Positions 43,900 through 53,516 of a stretch of DNA of 64,000 nt are shown in pieces. The notes beneath the pieces are model-generated. The model made no database searches. It saw nothing but the letters and a program-made list of their open reading frames with translations, and had not been told where the DNA came from. The stretch is from Sulfurimonas aquatica (GTDB taxonomy: Bacteria; Campylobacterota; Campylobacteria; Campylobacterales; Sulfurimonadaceae): positions 186,001 through 250,000 of the forward strand of contig NZ_CP046072.1 of assembly GCF_017357825.1 (NCBI RefSeq). The letters are read 5' to 3'. Numbering within the stretch: the first letter of the stretch is position 1; every line of letters starts with the position of its first letter. Both the position numbers and the translations under genes were made by a program.

Positions 43900-44337
43900 T
43901 TGATTTCACCAGATAAATTACCAATGGTAGAAACAGCGAGTATGAATGATACTCATTTTGATACGATTTTACTTATAAATAAACTCTCTACTGCAGTAGA
44001 TGCTAAAGATATCAATAGCATAAGTGAACTTTTTATAGAACTAATAGAACATACTGAGCAGCATTGCAAAAATGAAGAAGAGATGATGATAGAGAAAAAA
44101 TTCCCTCCTTATCCTGCACATAAAGAAGAGCATGACTTAGCTCTAGATGATATGCGAAATGCCGCGTTAAAGTTCACTGAGACAAAAGACATAGATGCAG
44201 TTAAGAAGTATGTGGATCTAAATTTAGCTCCTTGGTTTTTACAGCACACTGAAACTATGGATGCTGTTACTTCAATGTTTTTAGAAAATAGTGAGCTTCA
44301 CCGTGTCTATTGGGATCGATTAGTACCAAGAAAATAA
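43900..44337 (+). CDS. Bacteriohemerythrin 2
   Basis: 145 residues. Di-iron ligand motifs: NDTHFDTILLI near residue 18, IEHTEQHCKNEEEMM near 50, AHKEEHD near 72, and LQHTETMD near 112. TTG at 43900 has AAAGGA nine bases upstream, while the in-frame ATG at 43924 has none, so I prefer the TTG start. It is co-transcribed with the LRV repeat protein, suggesting a shared oxygen-related function. It is a distant paralogue of the hemerythrin at 42140. Confidence 0.82.
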   Translation: MISPDKLPMVETASMNDTHFDTILLINKLSTAVDAKDINSISELFIELIEHTEQHCKNEEEMMIEKKFPPYPAHKEEHDLALDDMRNAALKFTETKDIDAVKKYVDLNLAPWFLQHTETMDAVTSMFLENSELHRVYWDRLVPRK

Positions 44338-44344
44338 GATTTAG

Positions 44345-45604
44345 TTACATCGCATCAAATGAGTTAAATATATCTACCTCAATGTTGTTTATAGCTTCAT
44401 TAGTGTCGAGTAACTCTTGTTTTACATCTGAAGATAAGTCTACATTTAAATCAGACTCTTCATGTTTTTTAATTACATCAAGTGTTGACATATTGATTTT
44501 TTTGAGATTACTATATAGCTCTTCATGCTCGTTACTTGTAGGAATAACTATAATTCTATTTTTTTCAAAGTATCCTATGAAAGCATCTGCCATACAGGTG
44601 TCTCTAATCTCTTTTATAGCAGTTGCAAATGCCCTTTCAACCTCTATGGCGTCTTTTTTCCCACACCATTTCTCAACTCTATTAAAGTGATGTAGACTTA
44701 TGAGTATGATGCTTAATTTACTAACCTTCTGTTTTAAGATTTCTATTTTTTCTAGTGTAAATTTTTTCGTTGGAAGCTGAGTATGCTCCTCTCTAAAAAG
44801 AGCATTATGAATAGCAGTTATATCTGTAAAAGTAACTATATAGGTATCTTCTTCATCAAGTTGAGTGAGATTTACCTGATACTCTATTGTTTTTGTCTCC
44901 TTCATAATTCTTACTTTAGAGTTCTCTTTCTCCGTTGTTTTGAGTGCTTCTATAAGCTCTTGGTTTGTTGCAACACTAATACAATGGGACGACTCTTCAA
45001 ATAGGACACCAATCTCAGGCATCTCTAGCAGTAGTGTTTCAAATGAATCAAATCCACCAATTTCTAAAAAGGAGTTATTAGCCATATCTATCTTATTCTC
45101 TTTAATAATAAGTATCGCTACCTCTACTTCATCAAGAATTTTTTGTGCTCTATTTGAGAGAGCTAAGACCTTATTTTCAAGCTCTTTATTCTCCCTTGTA
45201 AAACTTAATTCTTCAGCAATTTTATAAATAACATAGAGAAATTGTTTGTTATTAAAAGGTTTATGAACAAAGCGCATAACATTTAGGTTGATAAGTTTCA
45301 TAAGGTTTTCACTATCATTATAAGCAGAAGTTACTAAAACAATTTGCTCATAGCTAATCTCTCTTATTGCTACAATCAACTCTATCCCATTCATATTTGG
45401 CATGTTAATGTCTGTGATGACTATATCAAACTTTCGCTCTTTGTATTTAGCTAGGCCAATTGCACCATCTTCTGCTAATACTACATCTGGAAAAAAACGC
45501 CCCAAAAAACTAGCTGTTTGTGAACGAATGAGTTCATCATCTTCAACATATAAAACAGAACATTCTGAAGCATATTTTTTTAATTTTACTATATTTATAT
45601 CCAT
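44345..45604 (-). CDS. Response regulator with PAS-like and degenerate GGDEF output
   Basis: 419 residues. Receiver (about 10-130): YVEDDELIRSQT, phosphoacceptor in IVITDINMPNMNG, VTSAYND and VHKPFNN. A PAS-like middle (about 160-270) follows, then a GGDEF-like fold (about 275-390) in which the active loop reads GYFEKNRIIVI, so cyclase activity is not expected. It is encoded one base after the heme-binding kinase gene, hence its partner. Confidence 0.8.
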   Translation of the reverse strand: MDINIVKLKKYASECSVLYVEDDELIRSQTASFLGRFFPDVVLAEDGAIGLAKYKERKFDIVITDINMPNMNGIELIVAIREISYEQIVLVTSAYNDSENLMKLINLNVMRFVHKPFNNKQFLYVIYKIAEELSFTRENKELENKVLALSNRAQKILDEVEVAILIIKENKIDMANNSFLEIGGFDSFETLLLEMPEIGVLFEESSHCISVATNQELIEALKTTEKENSKVRIMKETKTIEYQVNLTQLDEEDTYIVTFTDITAIHNALFREEHTQLPTKKFTLEKIEILKQKVSKLSIILISLHHFNRVEKWCGKKDAIEVERAFATAIKEIRDTCMADAFIGYFEKNRIIVIPTSNEHEELYSNLKKINMSTLDVIKKHEESDLNVDLSSDVKQELLDTNEAINNIEVDIFNSFDAM

Positions 45605-45605
45605 G

Positions 45606-47057
45606 TTAAATACCCTTTTTGATTAATGCAATTTTAAATGTAGTACTCGGAGCTTCTGATTCAACATCCAAGTAACCGGAGAGATGACTTTCTGTAATCA
45701 TCTTTGACATATATAGACCAAGCCCAGTACCAGTTTTTTTATCTTTTGTACTAAAGTAAGGGTCAAAGATTTTGTCGATAATCTCTTTGCTTATCCCTCC
45801 TGCATAGTCTTTAAAGTAGAGTTCAATTCTCTTTGGTTTATTTACAACTTTTATCTCAATAGTTCTATCACTGATTTTATTGTTTTCATATGCATCCATA
45901 GAGTTTTTTATTAGGTTTAAGATTATCTGCATGACATCATTTTTGAGTGTTACGATAGTTAACTTCTCATCAATTTCAGTTTCTATTTTCATGCCGGCGC
46001 TTTTAATAGAACTATCAATTACCATACATGCTTCTTTTACAAGAGCTGCTATATTTACCTCTTCAGGTTTATGGTCGGGCCTAAAAAAGTTTTTAAAATC
46101 ATCAATAGTATGAGAGAGATACTCAACTTGTTTATTAACTATCTCTAGATTATCTTGAAGTACTTTTTCATCCACCGCACCTAGTTCTATATCTAAGAGC
46201 AAGTTGTTTGTTGTCATGCTAATACCCGTTAAAGGCTGTCTCCACTGATGAGCTATCATACTTATCATCTCTCCCATAGCTGCAAACTTTGACTGTTTAG
46301 CGATAAACTTATCTTTATCATTGAGTTGAATTACAAAATATCTCACTGTAAAGTATATACCTAGAAATACAATAAACATCATTGCTTCAACAAGAAAATA
46401 TACCTTTAGCATAGCATTGTTGGCATCAAGAGTAGAATACATTGCGTTTATGGCACGTATTTCGCCTATGTTCTCATAAAATCCATTCTCACTTCCGTAT
46501 ATATCTAGCATATCCCTAGGAGCATCTTTTGGATCACCATGGCATTGTAAACAATCTGTTGAATTTCTTGTAACTGGTATAGCAAAAAAGAGAGTCTCCT
46601 TCCCTTTATACTCTATAGTCTCTTTGTAGGAAGATATGTTTGATTCGTTAAATTTTTTTAAGATTTTAGATTCAAATGGAGTGGCTTTGTTATTTATGTT
46701 TGTAGGATTGTTACTTGCAAACTTATAATTTACATCTTCATAGATATGTATCCCAGCTGCCGCGTAGTTTTTTTGATATATGTTGTGAACATGATCAACT
46801 ATGTAGGTTGAAGACATAAGAGCGGGGTCAAATAAATCTTCAGAGAGTTTATTCTCTTTGACTATCTTGGCTATAGCTGGTTTTTGGTACTTAGATATAT
46901 ACTCTCTCATCGCTTGTGAGGTTAACAGAGCACTTTGAACACTTTTATCCGCTTTTTCTTTATGAAAGTCTTTTAGTATTAGATAAAATAATATAGATCC
47001 AATAAGAAATGTCACTCCTAGCAATAGTTGTAACTTCTTCAATAAACTATCTAGCAT
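45606..47057 (-). CDS. Heme-binding (DUF3365-type) membrane histidine kinase
   Basis: 483 residues. Transmembrane segments at about 8-28 and 218-242 enclose a periplasmic DUF3365/Tll0287-like sensor with a c-type heme motif: C169, C172 and H173 (CLQCH). Kinase part: H-box AHQWRQPL with His270, then NLIKNSMDAYENN, YAGGISKE and GTGLGLYMSK. It probably senses redox state or a gas such as O2 or NO at the heme and phosphorylates the response regulator encoded next. Family knowledge supports heme binding; ligand is inferred. Confidence 0.87.
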   Translation of the reverse strand: MLDSLLKKLQLLLGVTFLIGSILFYLILKDFHKEKADKSVQSALLTSQAMREYISKYQKPAIAKIVKENKLSEDLFDPALMSSTYIVDHVHNIYQKNYAAAGIHIYEDVNYKFASNNPTNINNKATPFESKILKKFNESNISSYKETIEYKGKETLFFAIPVTRNSTDCLQCHGDPKDAPRDMLDIYGSENGFYENIGEIRAINAMYSTLDANNAMLKVYFLVEAMMFIVFLGIYFTVRYFVIQLNDKDKFIAKQSKFAAMGEMISMIAHQWRQPLTGISMTTNNLLLDIELGAVDEKVLQDNLEIVNKQVEYLSHTIDDFKNFFRPDHKPEEVNIAALVKEACMVIDSSIKSAGMKIETEIDEKLTIVTLKNDVMQIILNLIKNSMDAYENNKISDRTIEIKVVNKPKRIELYFKDYAGGISKEIIDKIFDPYFSTKDKKTGTGLGLYMSKMITESHLSGYLDVESEAPSTTFKIALIKKGI

Positions 47058-47207
47058 TATAAATCCTTATATTGATTGGTAAATATTACGACAAACAATC
47101 TGTGTAAAAGATAAAAGTTATAATTTAATATGCTTATTTTTAATTATGGATGTAGATAATAGAATATTAGTAGGAAAATGTTGATTTTTTGATGTTATAT
47201 TTGTTGG

Positions 47208-47263
47208 TGGTGCGGATGAGAGGACTTGAACCTCCACGCCTTGCGGCACCAGATCCTAAGTCT
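47208..47263 (-). repeat. Left attachment repeat (tRNA-Leu 3' fragment, attL/attR)
   Basis: 56 bases identical to 56798-56853, the 3' part of the tRNA-Leu(UAG) gene from its encoded CCA end through the anticodon loop. The match stops abruptly at both edges. No 5' half of a tRNA follows, so it is a non-functional copy and marks the distal end of the integrated element. Confidence 0.92.
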
Positions 47264-47584
47264 ATTTTTTAGTGTTTTTCATCTTTCCTTATTTTTTTTT
47301 CATTCCCTCTCAGAGTACCTATATAAAGGACTTAGTAGGAGGCTTTTAATTTTCAAGTCGTAACATCTCTTTTCATCACTTTTCAAGTTTTGTAGTAAAA
47401 ACTGTAGTAAAAATAGTTATTTTACCACAACACTATTTATAAGGGTCTATTTATAGTGGCAAATATAAAATCAATATTAAATATTGTATTTCTGTCGTAA
47501 TAAGTCGTAAATAGTGTATAATATTAAAAAATAATAAAAATATATTATTTTGTCGTAATATGTCGTAGTGAAAAGGTAGATGAA
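47264..47584 (+). promoter_or_regulatory. Regulatory region before the HipA-like gene: five GTCGTAA motifs
   Basis: This AT-rich gap holds GTCGTAA at 47358, then two pairs spaced 10 bases apart: 47494 and 47504, and 47552 with GTCGTAG at 47562. A TATAAT at 47517-47522 lies between the pairs. Helically phased repeats around a promoter look like an operator, probably for the winged-helix domain of the gene that follows. GTAGTAAAAA repeats at 47392 and 47404 are possible integrase sites. Confidence 0.55.
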
Positions 47585-49174
47585 TTGAAGAACCAACTCA
47601 ACCAAACACAAGAGAGTATTCTTGCACTTGTGAATAAGCATCAAGAAATCATATCTGCACAAATTATTGAACTAACAGGTTTTAATGCAAGAAATGTACA
47701 AAGAGCATTAAAGAAGCTTGCAGAATTAGAACTCATAGAAGCACTAGGCTCGACAAGAAATAGACGTTATAGGCGTGTATATATACAAGGAGAAGCTCCA
47801 TATCAGTATATTGTATTTAATAGTGGAGAAAAGGCGGGAAAATTATCTTTCGGTAATGGCGAATATATTTTTAAATATGATCAAAACTATAAAAATGAGT
47901 CTTTTGAAGGTTTAGTTAAAGGTCAAGAAAATAGAAGTGCCGAACTTTTTGCCTTTTTCGAAAACTTAATACCTGAATATGAGCGTCGAGAGAGACTTTT
48001 ACAAAATAGAGATGAATTAGGACAAGTGCTTGAAGAATTAAATAACTCTCACGGTGCTTTAGATTTTATACCTCTAGAAGAAGTATATAAGTATAAATCA
48101 ACATACGGCAAAAGAGATAACTGGATAAGTGTTAAAAATGAGATTTTAGGGGGAAACAACTTCCCTAATTTGCTCGATTTTGAACTTTTAATAGATGATG
48201 AGATAATTGATGCTGAATCAAATACTGAACATTCAGATCTTAGTGGTTTTCAAACAAAAATAGATGTAAATATAAATTTTGATACGAAAACAATAGTAGA
48301 GTCTAAAGATGCTGAGTACCTTTTAAAACCCCGCAATAAGAATAAACACAACTATTTTCATATTGAGGAAGATTCAAAAAAAAGATATTTTCCATATATA
48401 GCATTAAATGAGCATCTTTTTATGAGCTTCGCAAAGAATGAACTTGGATTTAATGTGCCATATACTGCTATAGTTAAAGCAAAAGATGTAGATTTTCATT
48501 ATGTTACAAAAAGATATGATAGATATAAAGGCTTAAAGTATCCTCAAAAGGACTTTGCCCAAGTACTCAATATTTTGAGTAAAGATAAATATAAAAGTGA
48601 TAGCCAAACACTCTTTAAAGTTCTTAATAATATTTTGATGAACAAAGAACAAAAAATGGAGGCCTTAAAATTCTATTTTTATAGTTATTTAATAAAGCAT
48701 GCCGATCTACACCTTAAAAATATAGCTGCACTCAATATTGGAAATAGTAAATATATTCTCTCACCACTTTATGATCTCATCTCTATAGGTATTTACAATG
48801 GAGATGCATATGATTTAGGATTAGGTATGAAGCAACCGTTTAAAAAACCTAAAAACTGGAAAATGGATGATTTTTATATGTTGGCATCTATCGTTGGAGT
48901 TTCATCTATTTCGTTTAAAAAAGAGGCTAGAAAAATTGTAAAAATATTTCTTCAAAAGTTACCAGAATATATAGAAAAAATTCAAGAACTTGAAAAAACA
49001 CATCCTTTAGAGATGCAAAAAACAAGAAGTTCTCATAGTAATGTGGTCTTCTCTCAAAGAGTTTTAACTATGTATAGGGAAAAGATTATACAACTCAAAA
49101 AGCATGGCATAATCCAAGAGCTTGAACTCATTGATGAAGCTGGAGGCTTACTCAAATGCAATGAAAAAAGTTAA
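47585..49174 (+). CDS. Winged-helix/HipA-like kinase fusion protein
   Basis: 529 residues from TTG 47585 (AAAAGG upstream). Residues 1-70 are a winged helix (ARNVQRALKKLAELELIEALG). The rest is a HipA-like Ser/Thr kinase: GFQTKIDV (about 221), YVTKRYDR (306-313), KDFAQVL (322-328), the catalytic loop HADLHLKN (372-379, Asp374 and Asn379) and LSPLYDL with the metal-binding Asp397. In classic HipBA the DNA-binding antitoxin is separate; here both functions may be in one chain. The gene sits next to the att site and ahead of the integrase. Toxicity is not shown. Confidence 0.78.
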   Translation: MKNQLNQTQESILALVNKHQEIISAQIIELTGFNARNVQRALKKLAELELIEALGSTRNRRYRRVYIQGEAPYQYIVFNSGEKAGKLSFGNGEYIFKYDQNYKNESFEGLVKGQENRSAELFAFFENLIPEYERRERLLQNRDELGQVLEELNNSHGALDFIPLEEVYKYKSTYGKRDNWISVKNEILGGNNFPNLLDFELLIDDEIIDAESNTEHSDLSGFQTKIDVNINFDTKTIVESKDAEYLLKPRNKNKHNYFHIEEDSKKRYFPYIALNEHLFMSFAKNELGFNVPYTAIVKAKDVDFHYVTKRYDRYKGLKYPQKDFAQVLNILSKDKYKSDSQTLFKVLNNILMNKEQKMEALKFYFYSYLIKHADLHLKNIAALNIGNSKYILSPLYDLISIGIYNGDAYDLGLGMKQPFKKPKNWKMDDFYMLASIVGVSSISFKKEARKIVKIFLQKLPEYIEKIQELEKTHPLEMQKTRSSHSNVVFSQRVLTMYREKIIQLKKHGIIQELELIDEAGGLLKCNEKS

Positions 49175-49253
49175 TGCTTCAGTATGATTAAGCTTTTCTA
49201 TATCAATAATGCTTAATTGATGAAATAATAAAGTTTGAATAAAAGGTTGATTT

Positions 49254-50402
49254 ATGGCATTAAAACCAGCAGGTGGAAAATATGAAGGTGTTTGGATTAA
49301 TAAACTCAAAAATGGAGATATCTCTTATTATATAAATTATAGAGATGAGAATGGTAAACCTGTTAAAGTTCAAGTAGGTAAAAAAACTATTGCTTCTGAT
49401 TTTAGTGCTAGAGATGCTTATGCAAAACTTATAGAAGTGAAGTATAAACTTCAGCATGACCAAGAACCTACAATTAAAGGTGGAAGAACTTCAAAAATAA
49501 AACTCGATGATCTCTGGCAAGAGTTTTTTATTTATGCAAAAGCGAATAAGAAGTCATGGACAATTGATGAACAAAACTACAACAAGCATATTAAGCCTGC
49601 ATTTGGCAATAAAGCTGTAAAGAATTTAAAGTCTTTAGAGTTTGAGAAATTTAAAAGTGATTTAGTGGATAAGGGATTAAAAGCCCAAACAGTAAAACAT
49701 CAACTCACCTTGATTCGAACAATTATAAATTATGCAATCAAGCATGATATACTCAAAAACTTTACTAATCCACTCAGTAATGGTAAGGTTAAAATGCCTG
49801 ATATAGATAATAAACGTCTTGCATACTTGACAAAAGATGAAGCAAAAGAGATATTAGCAATATTGCAATCGACTCACACCCTAACATATCACTTAACTGT
49901 TTTACTACTTTTTACGGGAGCTAGGTTTAGCGAAATTACTGGAGCTTCTGCTCAAAAGAATAAAGCAGGAGAAGCAATTCCTCTTAAGTGGTCGGATGTT
50001 AATTTAAATAATAAAACAATCTTTTTCAAAAAAACAAAAAATGGAAATGAGTGTCATATTGCCATGAATGATACACTTGTTGAAACTATTCAATATCTAT
50101 ATGATAATAAAGTAAATGATAATGTTATTACAAATAGTGTTGGTGGAATTATTTTGCGTATGCCAGACTATTTTATGAGTGCTGTTGAAAGTGTAATTGG
50201 AGGAAATAAAATTAAAGATAGCAAAAATAAGATTACCGCTCATTCGCTTAGACATACACATGCAAGTTGGCTTGCAGAAGCTGGCCTAGATATTTTGCAG
50301 ATTAAAGAACAACTTGGTCATAAGAATATTGAAATGACTATGAGATATGCACACCTTATACCAAATATTAGACATGAAGCAACAAGAGAACTGTCTCTAT
50401 AA
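49254..50402 (+). CDS. Tyrosine-type integrase
   Basis: 382 residues. N-terminal DUF4102-like/arm-binding part, core-binding SAM-like domain (about 80-175), and catalytic domain (about 190-382). The catalytic set is visible: Arg in LLFTGARFSEI, HSLRHTHASWL, LGHKN and the nucleophile Tyr in MTMRYAHL. It should catalyse site-specific recombination between the 56-bp repeats at the ends of this element. It is intact in sequence. Confidence 0.92.
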   Translation: MALKPAGGKYEGVWINKLKNGDISYYINYRDENGKPVKVQVGKKTIASDFSARDAYAKLIEVKYKLQHDQEPTIKGGRTSKIKLDDLWQEFFIYAKANKKSWTIDEQNYNKHIKPAFGNKAVKNLKSLEFEKFKSDLVDKGLKAQTVKHQLTLIRTIINYAIKHDILKNFTNPLSNGKVKMPDIDNKRLAYLTKDEAKEILAILQSTHTLTYHLTVLLLFTGARFSEITGASAQKNKAGEAIPLKWSDVNLNNKTIFFKKTKNGNECHIAMNDTLVETIQYLYDNKVNDNVITNSVGGIILRMPDYFMSAVESVIGGNKIKDSKNKITAHSLRHTHASWLAEAGLDILQIKEQLGHKNIEMTMRYAHLIPNIRHEATRELSL

Positions 50403-50509
50403 GCTAAATAAGCTTACCTTTTAGGATTTAAAAATAGTAAAAGGACTAAGACAGTTGTTTGTGTACTCTATACTAAGCCTCTTATAACTTTTTATAGTCA
50501 TATGTAAAA

Positions 50510-51859
50510 TTATCTAAATGGTATCTGTGGAGGTGAATATAAGCCAACATCGGCTGAAGTGCTCATATCAATCTTATAATAGTCTATATCTCCAACATGT
50601 AAATAAGAGACAATGCTTTCATCAGGTCTAATAGTAGTTGCTTCACTCTCAATATTATTTGGCTCATGTGCACCAGTTTCTTGAAAAGTATCAAAGGCGA
50701 GAGTAGGTACATCTATGCCTATTGAATATGGTGTTTCATTTTGAACATCTGGATTCGACAATACTAAATAATAAACCTTTCCTGCTCTATACGGAACTGT
50801 AAGAGTTGCATTACTCGCATTTATTTTAGTTAATTCATTTCCAGGTGCGACAATATAGCCATTTACATTTGCTTGTTTAGATTTTACATATACATTCATT
50901 GGTGTCTGATAAACATGGAAAAAGACTGTATCAATCCACTCATTATTATTTACATCTTTAATAATAATATCTAAAGAGACAGTTTCTGTTACTTTATCAA
51001 GTACATTAAAAGAGATACTAAATGGTATATCAATACTTTGATTAACATCAACTGTACCTAAAATAATCTCATTTGTAAGGTTTGCAACATATCCACTATC
51101 TGTTTTAAATGTATAATTTAGACCTGTCCCAAGTTTTGTACCGATATTTTTTATTTTTAACTTTCCAGTATATGTAGTCAAGTTACCATAAAAGTATCCA
51201 CTATCACTATTGTCTATCACAAATTCTGTCTTAAAGTTATAACCATCATCACCAACAAGTTTAAAACTACCAAGGCTAATCTCTTCACCTTTAACATCAA
51301 CTTTCGTTTCTACAGATAGGTTAGTATCGGTTGTAGCTTTTAAAACATATTTCCCAGATTTAACATTGGAAAAAGAAAATTGACCAGCAGTATTAATATT
51401 TTGCTCTTTTTTATTTTTTGCATCTGTTAAATGTTTCAAGATTACATTTATATTACCTATTTTATTTTGAGATTTTTTTATATTACGTCCTATAGCCCTA
51501 GCAATACTCTTAGAGACTACTGTACCTTCTTCATATAGATTTCCATTCACATTTGTACTATCTATTCCTGAGCGCATGAGATGATAAGTTTTAGAATCCT
51601 TCACAATACTGATTAATGTAGAGCTTTGTTCAGTAATTGGGTAGACGAAGTTTTCATCAATATATACAATGGTTCCATCATTTATATACATCCATTCACC
51701 TCTTAATGAGTCTTTTATAGTGACAGGAGTTACATTTGAACTGTTGCTAATGTCGGAAGTTGTTGACTTAGTAGTTTCAGAAGAAGTTGCTTCAGAACCT
51801 CCACCTCCGCAAGCAATAAATATAAATGGCATTAAAATTATAAAAAGTATATTTTTCAT
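50510..51859 (-). CDS. Lipoprotein with CARDB/PPC-like domains
   Basis: 449 residues from ATG 51859, chosen because it starts a lipoprotein signal (MKNILFIILMPFIFIAC, Cys17 as lipid site); a frame start at 51889 adds ten charged residues. A Ser/Thr-rich linker is followed by a carboxypeptidase-regulatory-like segment (NTAGQFSFSNVKSGKYVLKA), a CARDB-like region and a terminal PPC-like motif (EPNNIESEAT, GDIDYYKIDM). It probably lies on the cell surface. Its end looks short for a full PPC domain. It is cotranscribed with the broken surface protein, 11 bases upstream. Confidence 0.75.
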   Translation of the reverse strand: MKNILFIILMPFIFIACGGGGSEATSSETTKSTTSDISNSSNVTPVTIKDSLRGEWMYINDGTIVYIDENFVYPITEQSSTLISIVKDSKTYHLMRSGIDSTNVNGNLYEEGTVVSKSIARAIGRNIKKSQNKIGNINVILKHLTDAKNKKEQNINTAGQFSFSNVKSGKYVLKATTDTNLSVETKVDVKGEEISLGSFKLVGDDGYNFKTEFVIDNSDSGYFYGNLTTYTGKLKIKNIGTKLGTGLNYTFKTDSGYVANLTNEIILGTVDVNQSIDIPFSISFNVLDKVTETVSLDIIIKDVNNNEWIDTVFFHVYQTPMNVYVKSKQANVNGYIVAPGNELTKINASNATLTVPYRAGKVYYLVLSNPDVQNETPYSIGIDVPTLAFDTFQETGAHEPNNIESEATTIRPDESIVSYLHVGDIDYYKIDMSTSADVGLYSPPQIPFR

Positions 51860-52501
51860 TCTTATTTTCCTTATTTCACATACACCCAAAAAGCACTGTT
51901 TGATCCAATGCTCTCTAGAGGTGTAATTTCTCTTTTTGTGATATTTGCTATAAAGTCTGCTTCAGTGGCTGTCGCTAACCATTTTTTTGTATCATAGCTC
52001 CACAGAGATACTATGTTTGTATTTAAAGATTTTATCTCATTCACTGTTATTGATTTATTGGTACCAAGTAGATGCCAGCCAGAGCTTAGATTTTCGATAA
52101 TATTTAAATCTTTAATAGAATAATTATCTCCTTTTGGAAAGAGAAGTGTCTGATTTACTATAGAGTTGATTATTATTCCTTCACCTTTTGATATGCTTTC
52201 AATTCTTGAAATATTATCTTCAGTTAATTTTGAAACCTTTTCACTATTTGTACTAAACCCTTTCCACTCCTCATTATTGTATACCCATACTGTAGTTATG
52301 TTATTTGGGAATAGATTCTCCATAGTACTTATATTTAAATCTTGTGTATTTGGAAGAGCTATGAAGTTCATTCCTGCTTTTACATCAAAGTAGTAATAAC
52401 TATTATCTAGATATTCAGTATATGTTAAAAGAGAACCTGTTTGATAGCTTGTATTATATATTTCTTGACTTGTATAGAGTTTACCATATGCTGTTGTTGC
52501 T

Positions 52502-52898
52502 TGATCAAAAACCACACCATCAAAAGAGCTGTTTAATATTTCAATATCTATAAACCTACTGTTACTAGGTTTTTGAAAATTAACTGTCTGCTTCGTTGTA
52601 CCGTTAAATACGACTTTATGAGAGCCTGAAGGACAAAATGAATAACCATTATCTGCATAGTGACTATAAGTACTACTTGAGTAACTACTAGAATCAACAT
52701 ATTTATCACCTACTTGATGGAAGTCACCAGTTAACTCTATAACACCATTGGTCAGATAATTATATGTTGATGCACCGCCAAATGTAACATCACCATTTAC
52801 TATCAACTTATCGTCTGCTTTTAGCATCTGCAGTCTTCCTGAATTAGTAGCCGTAGCAAAGTCTCCATTTACAGTGAGTGTGTAGCCGTTTAGGTTTA
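52502..52898 (-). repeat. 397-bp direct repeat, copy A
   Basis: Near-identical to 53018-53414 (offset 516). I see one protein-level difference, a His codon here against Tyr in the other copy. It lies inside the surface-protein gene, in frame. Confidence 0.9.
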
Positions 52899-53017
52899 AA
52901 AGACTATTTACACTAATACTGTTTGGTATGACCATGTCTTCTGTCAGTGTCCAATTATCAATATAGGATATAGCAACATTATTGTTATTTCTAATTAACT
53001 TTCCATGAATGTCTAAA

Positions 53018-53414
53018 TGATCAAAAACCACACCATCAAAAGAGCTGTTTAATATTTCAATATCTATAAACCTACTGTTACTAGGTTTTTGAAAATTAAC
53101 TGTCTGCTTCGTTGTACCGTTAAATACGACTTTATGAGAGCCTGAAGGACAAAATGAATAACCATTATCTGCATAGTGACTATAAGTACTACTTGAGTAA
53201 CTACTAGAATCAACATATTTATCACCTACTTGATAGAAGTCACCAGTTAACTCTATAACACCATTGGTCAGATAATTATATGTTGATGCACCGCCAAATG
53301 TAACATCACCATTTACTATCAACTTATCGTCTGCTTTTAGCATCTGCAGTCTTCCTGAATTAGTAGCCGTAGCAAAGTCTCCATTTACAGTGAGTGTGTA
53401 GCCGTTTAGGTTTA
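53018..53414 (-). repeat. 397-bp direct repeat, copy B
   Basis: Second copy of the surface-protein repeat. Period of 516 bases equals 172 codons, so loss or gain of a unit keeps the frame. Confidence 0.9.
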
Positions 53415-53516
53415 GTGTAGCACCTTGAACTATAATGCCCCTAAAATCTAAGACAGCAATTCAGTAAGATTTATTTTCAAAAAAGTTAAAATAATTACGA
53501 ATTATGGAGATAAATT

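Larger units (their letters stand above)
51871..53434 (-). pseudogene. Repeat-rich surface protein, 5' end cut off by an IS3-family element
   Basis: An open frame of about 520 codons runs from the IS boundary at 53434 to the stop at 51871, with no start of its own except an internal ATG at 53343. It has two near-identical units (residues such as LNLNGYTLTVNGDFATAT, DSSSYSSSTYSHYADNGYSF). The C-terminal 150 residues are a different domain (GWHLLGTNKSI, SAFWVYVK). On the far side of the IS, 56080-56130 continues the same frame (GQGTNCTAQPTVDGI) for 17 codons up to a stop. The protein was probably secreted; its N-terminus is lost. Confidence 0.8.

Noticed and set aside
47208-47263. A second tRNA-Leu gene
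   Set aside because: Only the 3' 56 bases match; sequence after the anticodon loop diverges and there is no 5' half.
47358-47568. CRISPR array from the GTCGTAA repeats
   Set aside because: Repeats are 7 bases with irregular spacing and no spacers or cas genes are present.
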